Notes: generated from the sequence alone by a model not told the origin. A DNA stretch of 8,909 nucleotides from Bacillota bacterium (GCA_017577925.1 PKQU01000079.1:1-8909), one strand, 5' to 3'; counted from the first letter of the stretch, positions 1 through 6,721 are shown. Translations and numbers: made by a program.

Positions 1-1022
1 TGGTGGCCGGCGTGGGCGCGTTCACGGCCCTGTTTGCCGCCACCATCGGCTTGGTGCAGACCGACATCAAGCGCGTCCTGGCCTACTCCACGGTGAGCCA
101 ACTCGGGTACATGATGCTGGCCCTCGGGGCGGCCGGCTACGTGGCGGGGATCTTCCACCTGATGACCCACGCCTTCTTCAAGGCCCTCCTGTTCCTCGCC
201 GCCGGGGCCGTCATCCACGCCGTACACACCCAGGACATTCGCGAGATGGGCGGCCTGTTCCGGCGGATGAAGGTGACGGGCACCTTCTTCCTCATCGGCT
301 GCTTGGCCATCGCCGGCGTGCCGCCGCTTTCGGGGTTCTTCTCCAAGGACGCCATCTTGCTGGCGGCCTGGTCGGGCGCTTCGCCGATCTGGTTCTGGGC
401 GGCGATGGCCACGGCGTTCCTCACCGCGTTGTACATGTTCCGCCTCTTTTTCCTCGTCTTCGGAGGCGAGCTGCGCCAACACCGCAACGCCCACGAGGCG
501 CCGGCGGTCATGACGCTGCCGATGGCCGTGCTGGCCGTGCTGGCCGTTGTCGCCGGTACGGTGTCGCTTTTGGGGTTCGGTGACTGGCTCACACAGGGCT
601 TGCCGGCGGCGGTGGCCGAGCCGGGGCATGCCCTGTGGGTGATGGTGCTTACCACGGTGGTGTCGCTGGCCGGCATCGCCGTGGCGTGGCAGTACTACGG
701 CCGGCGCGATGCCCGCGATCCGGCGGCGGTGGCCGGGCGGTTCCCGGGCCTCTACCGCCTGCTGGTCCACAAGTACTATGTGGATGAGCTGTACGATCGG
801 GTGCTGGTTCGTCCGCTGCTGGCCCTCGGGACGGTGCTGGACGCTGTCGACCGTGTAGCGGTCGACGGGCTGGTGCGCGCCGTGGCCAAGTTGACGGCGG
901 GAGTCGGGCGCGCCGGGCAGCGGCTGCAGAACGGGCAGCTGCAAACCTACGGCCTGGTGGCCGTGAGCGGGCTGGTCCTCTTGGTCGTCGGGCTGACGCT
1001 GGCAGGAGGGTACTGGCGATGA
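1..1022 (+). CDS. nuoL: NADH-quinone oxidoreductase subunit L (NuoL), C-terminal part, 5' end outside window
   Basis: NuoL is the most distal antiporter-like membrane subunit of respiratory complex I, which couples NADH:quinone electron transfer to proton pumping. The reading frame is open from the left edge (first full codon at position 3), and 339 residues remain of a family that is usually about 610-650 aa, so the N-terminal half is missing. Visible NuoL hallmarks are the DIKRVLAYSTVSQLGYM segment (about residues 21-37 here), HLMTHAFFKALLFL (about 52-65), and GVPPLSGFFSKDAIL with the Lys-Asp pair at 115-116, equivalent to the conserved Lys399/Asp400 region of E. coli NuoL. The C-terminal part has KYYVDELYD followed by the long lateral-helix region and a last hydrophobic segment (about 317-335), typical of NuoL and absent from NuoM/NuoN. 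Its stop overlaps the nuoM start (ATGA), implying translational coupling. The GTG at position 3 is not a start, just an internal Val codon. Confidence 0.96.
   Translation, partial: VAGVGAFTALFAATIGLVQTDIKRVLAYSTVSQLGYMMLALGAAGYVAGIFHLMTHAFFKALLFLAAGAVIHAVHTQDIREMGGLFRRMKVTGTFFLIGCLAIAGVPPLSGFFSKDAILLAAWSGASPIWFWAAMATAFLTALYMFRLFFLVFGGELRQHRNAHEAPAVMTLPMAVLAVLAVVAGTVSLLGFGDWLTQGLPAAVAEPGHALWVMVLTTVVSLAGIAVAWQYYGRRDARDPAAVAGRFPGLYRLLVHKYYVDELYDRVLVRPLLALGTVLDAVDRVAVDGLVRAVAKLTAGVGRAGQRLQNGQLQTYGLVAVSGLVLLVVGLTLAGGYWR
1004..1010 (+). promoter_or_regulatory. Ribosome binding site of nuoM
   Basis: AGGAGGG lies 8 nt before the ATG at 1019, inside the last codons of nuoL. It fixes the nuoM start at the ATGA overlap. 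Confidence 0.8.
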
Positions 1023-2524
1023 ACGGGCATTTGCTGACGTTCTTGACGTTTTCGCCCCTCGTGGGGGTTTTGGCCCTGCTTTTCGTGCCGCGCGGCCAAA
1101 CCGCCCTGATCCGCGCCATCGGCGTGCTGGCCACCTTTGTGCCGCTGGTCCTTTCCCTTGTGCTGTATGCCCGCTTTGCGCCGGAGGGCGGGCTGCAGTT
1201 TGCCGAGAAGGCGCGCTGGTTCGCCATCCCGGTGGGCGAGGTGGCGTTTCCGATCGAATACGAATTGGGCGTCGACGGCCTCTCGCTGCCCCTCGTCCTG
1301 CTGACGACCATCGTCACGGCGGTGGCGGCGGTGGCGTCGATGCACATCCGCCAGAACCTGAAGACCTACTTTGCCTGTTTTCTCCTCTTGGAAGTGGGCA
1401 TGCTCGGCGTGTTCACGAGCCAAAACCTGTTCTTGTTCTTCCTCTTCTTCGAGCTGACGCTGATCCCGATGTTCTTCCTCATTTCGAAGTGGGGCTACCT
1501 CGAGCGGGAGCAGGCCGCCCTCCATTTCCTCGTCTACAACGGCGTCGGATCGGCGCTGCTGCTCCTGGCCATTCTCACGTTGTTTGTGCGGGTGGGCGAC
1601 CTGTCCTTTGTGCGCGTGGCCGAGGCCTTGCACCAGGCGCCGATTCCTGTGCTGTCCGACACGGCCGCGCTGGTCCTCTTCGGGCTCCTGCTGGTTGCCT
1701 TCGGGGTGAAGCTGCCCCTCTTCCCGTTCCACACGTGGATGCTCCGCGTCCACGTGCAGGCCCCGCCGCCCGTGGTGATGCTCCACTCGGGCATCCAGCT
1801 CAAGATGGGCGCCTATGGGCTGTTGCGCATGGGCGTTGGCTTTTTCCCGGAGGTGGCTGCCAAGCTGGCCACGTTCTTGGCGGCGTGGGGGCTGGTCAAC
1901 GTCCTGTACGGCGCGGTATTGGCCCTGGTGCAGCGCGACCTGAAGCGTGTTTTTGCCTATTCGTCCATCAGCCACATGGGCATCGTGCTCCTGGGCCTGG
2001 CGGCGATGAACGAGACGGGCTTCACCGGCGCGGTGTTCCAGGCGGTGTCCCATGGCTTCATCTCGGCGCTTCTGTTCCTCCTGGTTGGCGTGATCTGGGA
2101 GCGCACCGGCACGTCGACGGTGACGGAAATGGGCGGGCTGGCCAAGTCGATGCCCGTCGCCTCGGGCATGCTGCTGGCTGCGGCGATGGCCTCGCTGGGC
2201 CTGCCCGGGATGTCGGGATTTCTCAGCGAATTCCTCGCCTTCCTCGGCCTGTTCCGCGTCCAGCCGGTCCTGGCGGCGGTGGGGGCGGTTGGCATCGTCC
2301 TGGCGGCGGCGTACCTCCTGCGGGCCGTACTGCGCACCACCTTTGGTCCGACGCCACAGCCCCTCGCCGGTTTGCGGGATGCCACCGCCGCTGAGGTGAC
2401 GCCGATGCTGGTGCTCCTTGCCTTCATTGTGCTCCTTGGTGTCTGGCCGGCCGTGCTGGGCGACGTGCTCCACCATGCCGTGCAAACCTTGGCCGCAGCC
2501 CTGCCCGGGCGGATCGGAGGGTGA
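1019..2524 (+). CDS. nuoM: NADH-quinone oxidoreductase subunit M (NuoM)
   Basis: NuoM is the middle antiporter-like proton-translocating subunit of the complex I membrane arm. The 501-aa product has the usual family length and is hydrophobic throughout, consistent with about 14 membrane helices. Family motifs are in order: FFELTLIPMFFLISKWG, with Glu145 equivalent to the essential Glu144 of E. coli NuoM; FGVKLPLFPFHTWM, with Lys231 equivalent to E. coli Lys234; HVQAP...LKMGAYGLLR, with Lys262 equivalent to Lys265; QRDLKRVFAYSSISHMG (Lys309); and FLSEFLAFLG, with Glu404 in the position of E. coli Glu407. All proton-channel residues checked are therefore present, so the subunit should be functional. 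The ATG overlaps the nuoL stop and is preceded by AGGAGGG. NuoN starts 6 nt after the stop, so nuoL-M-N is one transcript. Residue equivalences are from memory of the E. coli numbering. Confidence 0.98.
   Translation: MNGHLLTFLTFSPLVGVLALLFVPRGQTALIRAIGVLATFVPLVLSLVLYARFAPEGGLQFAEKARWFAIPVGEVAFPIEYELGVDGLSLPLVLLTTIVTAVAAVASMHIRQNLKTYFACFLLLEVGMLGVFTSQNLFLFFLFFELTLIPMFFLISKWGYLEREQAALHFLVYNGVGSALLLLAILTLFVRVGDLSFVRVAEALHQAPIPVLSDTAALVLFGLLLVAFGVKLPLFPFHTWMLRVHVQAPPPVVMLHSGIQLKMGAYGLLRMGVGFFPEVAAKLATFLAAWGLVNVLYGAVLALVQRDLKRVFAYSSISHMGIVLLGLAAMNETGFTGAVFQAVSHGFISALLFLLVGVIWERTGTSTVTEMGGLAKSMPVASGMLLAAAMASLGLPGMSGFLSEFLAFLGLFRVQPVLAAVGAVGIVLAAAYLLRAVLRTTFGPTPQPLAGLRDATAAEVTPMLVLLAFIVLLGVWPAVLGDVLHHAVQTLAAALPGRIGG
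2516..2521 (+). promoter_or_regulatory. Ribosome binding site of nuoN
   Basis: GGAGGG overlaps the end of nuoM and sits 9 nt before the ATG at 2531. It favours that ATG over the out-of-frame ATG at 2524, which overlaps the nuoM stop. Confidence 0.75.
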
Positions 2525-2530
2525 TGCTCC

Positions 2531-4078
2531 ATGGACGAAGCGGTGAAAAACGTGCTCGACTGGAACTGGGGCGCGATGGCCCCTGAGCTGGTCATCCTCG
2601 GCGCGGCCACGCTGATGACGATTCTCGACCTGCTCCTGCCCGCTGGCCGCGATCGCCGCCCGCTGGCCTGGCTGGGGCTGGCCGGCATCCTCGTCGCCGC
2701 TTTCCTGGTGTGGCGGAACGTGCAGGCCGAGCCGACGCACATCCTGTACGACATGTACCGGGTGGACGATTTCGCGAACGCCTTCAAGCTCGTCTTCCTG
2801 GCCGGCGCGGCCTTCGCCCTGCTGCTCGCGGTGGCGGACGTGGGACCGGGCGGGGAAGCGAGCAGTGGCGAGAAGGCCATCCGCGACCGCGGCGAGTATT
2901 TCTACCTGCTTCTCACGGGCCTCTTGGGGGCGATGATGCTCGCGTCGGCGGCCGACCTGATCGTGCTGTTTGTCGGTCTGGAGGTGCTGGCCCTGTCGTC
3001 GTACATCCTCGTGGCCCTTCGCCGGCAATACCTGCCGGCGGTGGAAGGGGCGTTCAAGTACGTCGTGAACGGCGGCATCGCCTCGGCGATCACCCTCTAC
3101 GGCATGTCCTTCCTTTACGGGCTGACCGGTTCGACCAACCTCTTAGCGGTCGGGGAGGGCCTTCGCGACGCCTATGTGAGCGGGAACGCCTACCTCGTGT
3201 ACGTGGCCTTCTTCTTCCTCGTGGTCGGTGTGGCCTTCAAGATCGCTGCCGCGCCGTTCCACATGTGGGCCCCCGACGTATACCAGGGCGCGCCGACACC
3301 GGTGACCGCCTTTCTGGCCGTCGTGTCCAAGGCCGCCGGTTTTGCCCTTCTGCTGCGCCTGCTCCTGACGGCATTTTTGGGCTTGGCCAATCCGCTGGAC
3401 GGTTCGCCGCTCCTGTTCTCCGAGCTGAACGTGTACGTCGGCGCCGTGGCCGCGGCATCGATGATCATCGGCAACACCGTCGCCCTGCGCCAGACCAACG
3501 TCAAGCGCATGATGGCCTACTCCAGCATCGCCCACGCTGGGTACCTGCTTGTGCCCTTCGCCTCGCTGACCACCATGGTGTTTAGCCAGATGATGTTCTA
3601 CCTGGTCGCGTATCTGTTCATGACCATGGGCGCCTTTGCCGTCATCCAGCTGGTCGCCCGCGACCGCGGCTCGGAAGACCTGCGTGCCTTCGCCGGACTC
3701 TTTCGCCGCTCGCCGCTTTTGGCGTTGGCGATGACGCTGTTTTTGCTGTCGCTGGCCGGGCTGCCCCTTACGGCCGGATTCATCGGGAAGTTCTACCTCT
3801 TCCTCAGCGCCGTGGGCCGCGAGATGTACGCACTGGCGGCGATCATGGTCCTGACCAGCGTGGTGTCCTTCGTGTACTACTTCGCCGTAATCCGGCAAAT
3901 GTTCTTGCGGACCGGGGAGGAAGGGGACCCCGGCGTGCGCGTTCCGCCGACGGTGGGGACGGTCATCGCCCTGTCGGCGGCGGCGACGGTGCTCCTGGGC
4001 CTCCTGCCCGATCCCGCCCTCGATCTCCTGGCCCACACCTTCAACTTTTCGGAAATGTTCCTTCCGCTGGCCGAGTAG
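2531..4078 (+). CDS. nuoN: NADH-quinone oxidoreductase subunit N (NuoN)
   Basis: NuoN is the third antiporter-like subunit of complex I, closest to the peripheral arm. The 515-aa protein is a typical or slightly long family member. Motifs seen: FVGLEVLALSSYILVAL (Glu151, matching the conserved TM5 Glu of the family); GVAFKIAAAPFHMWAPDVYQGAP, the NuoN signature, with Lys237; AVVSKAAGFALLLR (Lys267); NVKRMMAYSSIAHAGYLL (Lys325); and GLPLTAGFIGKFYLF (Lys420), the late conserved Lys. The set of conserved acidic and lysine residues is complete. It is the last gene of the nuo operon (complex I subunit order ends L-M-N) and a strong intrinsic terminator begins 7 nt after its TAG stop. Start is the ATG at 2531 behind GGAGGG. 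No anomaly in codon use or length was seen. Confidence 0.98.
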   Translation: MDEAVKNVLDWNWGAMAPELVILGAATLMTILDLLLPAGRDRRPLAWLGLAGILVAAFLVWRNVQAEPTHILYDMYRVDDFANAFKLVFLAGAAFALLLAVADVGPGGEASSGEKAIRDRGEYFYLLLTGLLGAMMLASAADLIVLFVGLEVLALSSYILVALRRQYLPAVEGAFKYVVNGGIASAITLYGMSFLYGLTGSTNLLAVGEGLRDAYVSGNAYLVYVAFFFLVVGVAFKIAAAPFHMWAPDVYQGAPTPVTAFLAVVSKAAGFALLLRLLLTAFLGLANPLDGSPLLFSELNVYVGAVAAASMIIGNTVALRQTNVKRMMAYSSIAHAGYLLVPFASLTTMVFSQMMFYLVAYLFMTMGAFAVIQLVARDRGSEDLRAFAGLFRRSPLLALAMTLFLLSLAGLPLTAGFIGKFYLFLSAVGREMYALAAIMVLTSVVSFVYYFAVIRQMFLRTGEEGDPGVRVPPTVGTVIALSAAATVLLGLLPDPALDLLAHTFNFSEMFLPLAE

Positions 4079-4084
4079 CGCGAG

Positions 4085-4120
4085 CGGTGCCCTTCCTCCG
4101 GGGAAGGGCGCCGTTTTTTT
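4085..4120 (+). terminator. Intrinsic terminator of the nuo operon
   Basis: A 12-bp stem (4085-4096 pairing with 4102-4113, one G-U pair at 4088/4110) with the 5-nt loop TCCGG is followed by seven T residues (4114-4120). It starts 7 nt after the nuoN stop. The reverse strand lacks a T tract on the other side, so it is a one-direction terminator. Confidence 0.95.
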
Positions 4121-4125
4121 ACGGG

Positions 4126-4147
4126 GCGCGGCCGAAACCGGCCGTGC
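4126..4147 (+). other. GC-rich hairpin just downstream of the nuo terminator
   Basis: A 9-bp stem (4126-4134 with 4139-4147, one G-U pair at 4128/4145) closes an AAAC tetraloop. No T tract follows, so it is not a second rho-independent terminator. It may stabilise a 3' end of read-through RNA or simply reflect high G+C; function unknown. Confidence 0.5.
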
Positions 4148-4208
4148 AAGTGCGCGATCCCGGGGTGCGGGGCGATCGTTCCCCGTGTTCCGGGCGCGCG
4201 GACGGGAA

Positions 4209-4221
4209 AAACCGACGGTTT
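4209..4221 (+). repeat. 13-bp perfect dyad AAACCG-A-CGGTTT
   Basis: AAACCGACGGTTT is a perfect inverted repeat about one central base. It lies about 35 nt upstream of the TATAAT box of the next gene, a place where regulator sites are common. The single-base centre makes it more suited to protein binding on DNA than to an RNA hairpin. No known regulator motif was recognised. Confidence 0.35.
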
Positions 4222-4230
4222 GGTGAAATT

Positions 4231-4262
4231 TTGTTTTCTGTTCGAAAGCGTTCCGGTATAAT
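4231..4262 (+). promoter_or_regulatory. Probable sigma-A promoter of the ywzB-like gene
   Basis: A perfect TATAAT (-10) occupies 4257-4262 within a locally AT-rich island (about 4215-4267) that contrasts with the GC-rich surroundings. The -35 is weak: TTTTCT at 4234-4239 gives a 17-bp spacer, while TTGTTT at 4231-4236 would need 20 bp. Predicted transcription start is around 4268-4270, leaving a 38-40 nt leader before the GTG at 4308. Confidence 0.65.
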
Positions 4263-4290
4263 AAAATGACGGATCGGTTTGTCTTGCCGT

Positions 4291-4299
4291 GGAAGGGGG
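4291..4299 (+). promoter_or_regulatory. Ribosome binding site of the ywzB-like gene
   Basis: GGAAGGGGG ends 8 nt before the in-frame GTG at 4308. It selects GTG 4308 over the ATG at 4266, which has no ribosome binding site and lies at or before the predicted transcription start. Confidence 0.6.
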
Positions 4300-4307
4300 A
4301 ACGGACG

Positions 4308-4544
4308 GTGGGGGACAACATGGGCCTCAACGCGTTGGTGAACATTGTGCTGTCGCTGGCGTGCATTGGCCTTGCGTGGTGGGTCCTGCAAGCGGTGAAG
4401 TGGGACCTGTTTCTCCGCCGCCCGGATAGCCCCCAGGCCAGGTTGCTCATCGTGTTATTGGCGCTTCTCGTGGGTTCGAGTGTGGCCGCGTTCCTGTCCG
4501 ACTACCTCGGGTGGTCGCTTCTCCTGCACACCCTCTTCTCGTAG
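4308..4544 (+). CDS. ywzB: DUF1146 / YwzB family small membrane protein
   Basis: This encodes a 78-aa integral membrane protein of unknown function. Two hydrophobic helices are visible: about residues 8-25 (ALVNIVLSLACIGLAWWVLQ region) and about 45-62 (LLIVLLALLVGSSVAAFLSD). They are separated by a basic loop with WDLFLRRPDSPQARLL. The LAWWVLQ, QARLL and SDYLGWS elements agree with the DUF1146/YwzB family, normally about 75-80 aa and found just upstream of ywmB-murA in Bacillales. The chosen GTG start gives the family length. ATG 4320 (4 codons later, behind GGTGGGGG) is an acceptable alternative; ATG 4266 would add 14 polar residues and lies too close to the -10 box. The gene has its own TATAAT promoter after the nuo terminator and no terminator follows, so it may be cotranscribed with ywmB, which begins 75 nt downstream. 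In relatives the gene sits between atp or nuo genes and ywmB. Confidence 0.85.
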   Translation: MGDNMGLNALVNIVLSLACIGLAWWVLQAVKWDLFLRRPDSPQARLLIVLLALLVGSSVAAFLSDYLGWSLLLHTLFS

Positions 4545-4551
4545 TCCCCAG

Positions 4552-4580
4552 GTATAGGGCCTTTCCCGGCCGTCCACACT
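4552..4580 (+). promoter_or_regulatory. Candidate sigma-F (forespore) promoter upstream of ywmB
   Basis: GTATA at 4552-4556 is followed after exactly 15 nt by GTCCACACT at 4572-4580. This matches the strongly conserved positions of the Bacillus sigma-F consensus (GywTA, 15 bp, GgnrAnAnT) except the weak second G and the purine. The same arrangement and spacing occurs before spoIIQ in this window. Predicted start of transcription is about 4587, leaving a leader of about 33 nt. Confidence 0.5.
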
Positions 4581-4604
4581 GAACGTAGGAACGGTGGAAC
4601 GGTT
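4581..4604 (+). repeat. Three 8-bp tandem direct repeats in the ywmB leader
   Basis: GAACGTAG, GAACGGTG and GAACGGTT follow one another without gaps (4581-4588, 4589-4596, 4597-4604). They lie between the candidate -10 element and the ywmB ribosome binding site. Function unknown; the array is short enough to be chance. Confidence 0.5.
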
Positions 4605-4619
4605 AAGGGGGAGGGCCGG

Positions 4620-5375
4620 ATGGGGAAAGGCATGGGGAAAACCGCCAGAGTCGTGCAGGTGTGGTGGATCCTGGCCCTTTTTTTGGTGGCCGGGTGGACC
4701 GGGCGCGACACCGGAGGGACAGAAAACGTCCAACGCCTGTGGGAGGCGGCCATGTCTGCCGGTGTCATCGCGCAGGAGGTAACGCTTCACGCCTATCGGC
4801 AGGTGGAGGCGGGTGCGCAGATGGCCCGCCCGGAAGCGTTGCTGGCGCGCTTTCAACAGCAGGTGATCCCGACGGCCCGGATGACCGTGGCGTCGCTCGC
4901 CCGGCACGAGTGGGCGGGGCTGCGGGCGACGGGAGCGCCGGAGACGGGCGTCACGGTGCGCGTCGCGGTCCTTGACGGCCCCGGCGGCACCCGCGTGGTG
5001 GCCATGAATTGGACGCGCCTCGCGCCCCGGGCGGCAGACGTTCGCCGCGATGCGCAGCGCCTGTCCGCATGGCTTGCGGCCGAAGGGTTCCCGGCGCACC
5101 TCGACATCACGCTGCGCGGCGAATGGAAAGGAGCAGGAGCGGGCGACCTCCGCGAGACGGCAACGGCGGCCGTCCTGCGCGCGCTGCGGGCGACGGTCGT
5201 CGAAGTGGCCGTGGACGACGCGATGTATAGCATTTCGGGGTACAGCCCCCTGCTGTCCGGCGGCTTGGCAACCGGGAGCAGGAGGATGAACATCCAGGCG
5301 GCCGCCTCCCGTGCCGCGGAAGATGGCGCGGTGTGGGTGACCGTCGGAACCCCTCTTATCACCGTCGAATACTAA
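4620..5375 (+). CDS. ywmB: YwmB family TATA-box-binding-like secreted protein
   Basis: The 251-aa product begins with a signal peptide or N-terminal membrane anchor: a basic n-region (MGKGMGKTARVV) then a hydrophobic stretch at about residues 13-26, so the rest should lie outside the cytoplasm. There is no lipobox cysteine. The body matches the YwmB family (PF08680), named for a fold resembling TATA-box-binding protein; this does not imply DNA binding, and the function is unknown. Recognition rests on length, the family-like C-terminus (NIQAAASRAAEDG...VWVTVGTPLITVEY) and the position directly upstream of murA and spoIID, as in Bacillus. Start ATG 4620 follows AGGGGGAGGG (4606-4613 region) with about 6-nt spacing; ATG 4632 is a weaker alternative. 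A candidate sigma-F promoter lies upstream. The murA ribosome binding site begins 27 nt after the stop, so ywmB and murA probably share a transcript. Confidence 0.85.
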   Translation: MGKGMGKTARVVQVWWILALFLVAGWTGRDTGGTENVQRLWEAAMSAGVIAQEVTLHAYRQVEAGAQMARPEALLARFQQQVIPTARMTVASLARHEWAGLRATGAPETGVTVRVAVLDGPGGTRVVAMNWTRLAPRAADVRRDAQRLSAWLAAEGFPAHLDITLRGEWKGAGAGDLRETATAAVLRALRATVVEVAVDDAMYSISGYSPLLSGGLATGSRRMNIQAAASRAAEDGAVWVTVGTPLITVEY

Positions 5376-5402
5376 TGGAGTGGGAAGAGAATCACAGGAC
5401 GC

Positions 5403-5408
5403 GGAGGG
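5403..5408 (+). promoter_or_regulatory. Ribosome binding site that sets the murA TTG start
   Basis: GGAGGG ends 8 nt before TTG 5417. The upstream in-frame candidates, GTG 5333 (inside ywmB) and ATG 5375 (overlapping the ywmB stop as TAATG), have no comparable site. Confidence 0.8.
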
Positions 5409-5416
5409 AACGAAAT

Positions 5417-6721
5417 TTGGATAAGATCATCGTCCGCGGAGGCAATCGACTCACCGGTCGCGTACGCGTTCACGGCGCCAAAAATGCTGTGCTGCCGATC
5501 ATCGCCGCGACCATCTTGGGAACGACGGGGAAGAGCGTCATTCAGGAAACACCGGCGCTCGATGACGTGTACACCATCAGCGACGTGCTCCGCCACCTGG
5601 GCGTTCAGGTGACGTTCTTCGGCGATCGCTTGGTGATCGATGCCACGTCACTTGACGGTTATGAGGCGCCCTATGAGCTGGTGCGCAAGATGCGGGCGTC
5701 TTTTTTGGTGATGGGACCGCTCCTGGCCCGGATGGGCCGTGCGCGCATCGCTATGCCCGGCGGGTGCGCCATCGGCAGCCGGCCCATCGACCAGCACCTG
5801 AAAGGCTTTGAAGCGATGGGCGCGTCGATCGAGCTGGGACACGGGTTTGTCGAGGCGCGCGTCCAGGGCCGGCTCAAAGGGACCCGGATTTACCTCGACG
5901 TGCCCAGCGTCGGGGCGACGGAGAACATCATGATGGCGGCCACGCTGGCCGAAGGCACGACGTTGATTGAAAATGCGGCCATGGAGCCGGAGATCGTCGA
6001 TCTGGCCACCTTCCTCAACGCCATGGGCGCCCGGGTGCGCGGGGCGGGCACCGGCACCATCCGCATCGACGGCGTCGAGGCCCTGCACGGGACGACGCAT
6101 ACGGTGATACCCGACCGCATTGAGGCGGGCACGTTCATGGTCGCGGCGGCCATCACGCGTGGCAATGTGCTGGTGGAAGGCGCCATCTACGATCACGTGC
6201 GCGCCGTGGCGGCGAAGTTGTCGGAAATGGGCGTGTACGTCGAGGAAGAGGATGGCGGCATTCGCGTCGTGGCCGAGGGGCGCTTGCGCCCGGTCGATGT
6301 GAAAACGCTGCCGTATCCTGGCTTTCCGACGGACATGCAGGCCCAGATGATGGCCCTGCTCGCCGTAACGGAAGGGACCAGCACGGTGACAGAGACGGTC
6401 TTTGAGAACCGCTTCATGCACGTGGAAGAATTGAAACGCATGAACGCGCAGATCAGGATCGAGGGCCGGTCGGCCATTATCGACGGCGTGCCGCGCCTCA
6501 GCGGGGCCAAGGTGTGCGCCACCGATCTCCGCGCCGGGGCCGCGCTCGTCCTGGCCGGTCTGGCCGCCGACGGTGAAACGGAAGTGACGGGGTTGCACCA
6601 TATCGACCGCGGGTATGTCGATTTGGTGGGCAAGCTCCGTCGCCTCGGGGCTGACATCACGCGCGTGTCGGATGGGGATACGGCGGCCCCCTCTACCCGC
6701 GTGTACCCGCATTTGGCGTGA
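5417..6721 (+). CDS. murA: UDP-N-acetylglucosamine 1-carboxyvinyltransferase (MurA)
   Basis: MurA transfers enolpyruvate from phosphoenolpyruvate to UDP-GlcNAc, the first committed cytoplasmic step of peptidoglycan synthesis. The 434-aa protein is of normal length (419-436 aa). It starts at TTG: translation from there gives LDKIIVRGG... and puts the conserved GAKNA Lys-Asn at residues 22-23, exactly as in E. coli MurA. Other active-site features: MPGGCAIGSRPIDQHLKG, with the catalytic, fosfomycin-reactive Cys117 (E. coli Cys115); YPGFPTDMQAQ with Asp306 (Asp305); DLRAGAALV with Arg372 (Arg371); and HIDRGY with Arg398 (Arg397). Retention of Cys rather than Asp predicts fosfomycin sensitivity of this enzyme. 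Position after ywmB and before spoIID corresponds to Bacillus subtilis murAA rather than murAB. Some annotation pipelines would extend it to ATG 5375 (14 extra residues) or GTG 5333; neither has a ribosome binding site. A strong terminator follows. Confidence 0.97.
   Translation: MDKIIVRGGNRLTGRVRVHGAKNAVLPIIAATILGTTGKSVIQETPALDDVYTISDVLRHLGVQVTFFGDRLVIDATSLDGYEAPYELVRKMRASFLVMGPLLARMGRARIAMPGGCAIGSRPIDQHLKGFEAMGASIELGHGFVEARVQGRLKGTRIYLDVPSVGATENIMMAATLAEGTTLIENAAMEPEIVDLATFLNAMGARVRGAGTGTIRIDGVEALHGTTHTVIPDRIEAGTFMVAAAITRGNVLVEGAIYDHVRAVAAKLSEMGVYVEEEDGGIRVVAEGRLRPVDVKTLPYPGFPTDMQAQMMALLAVTEGTSTVTETVFENRFMHVEELKRMNAQIRIEGRSAIIDGVPRLSGAKVCATDLRAGAALVLAGLAADGETEVTGLHHIDRGYVDLVGKLRRLGADITRVSDGDTAAPSTRVYPHLA

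Noticed and set aside
947..3028. A 693-codon open frame on the minus strand antisense to nuoM and nuoN
   Set aside because: Its translation is low-complexity, rich in Arg, His, Gln and Glu, with no recognisable domain and no ribosome binding site. Long antisense frames are expected opposite GC-rich membrane-protein genes with strong third-position G/C bias.
4087..4269. A 60-codon + strand frame in the nuoN-ywzB intergenic region
   Set aside because: It starts inside the terminator hairpin, has no ribosome binding site and ends in the promoter box. Its composition reflects the hairpins rather than a protein.
4256..4284. A third sigma-F-like site using GTATA at 4256
   Set aside because: The sequence 15 nt downstream (GGTTTGTCT) lacks both conserved A residues of the -10 element. 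The TATAAT reading as a sigma-A -10 box is better.
3143..4450. A 435-codon minus-strand frame across the nuoN end and the ywzB promoter
   Set aside because: Same low-complexity Arg/His/Gly/Gln composition. It runs through the nuo terminator and the AT-rich promoter region and has no family resemblance.
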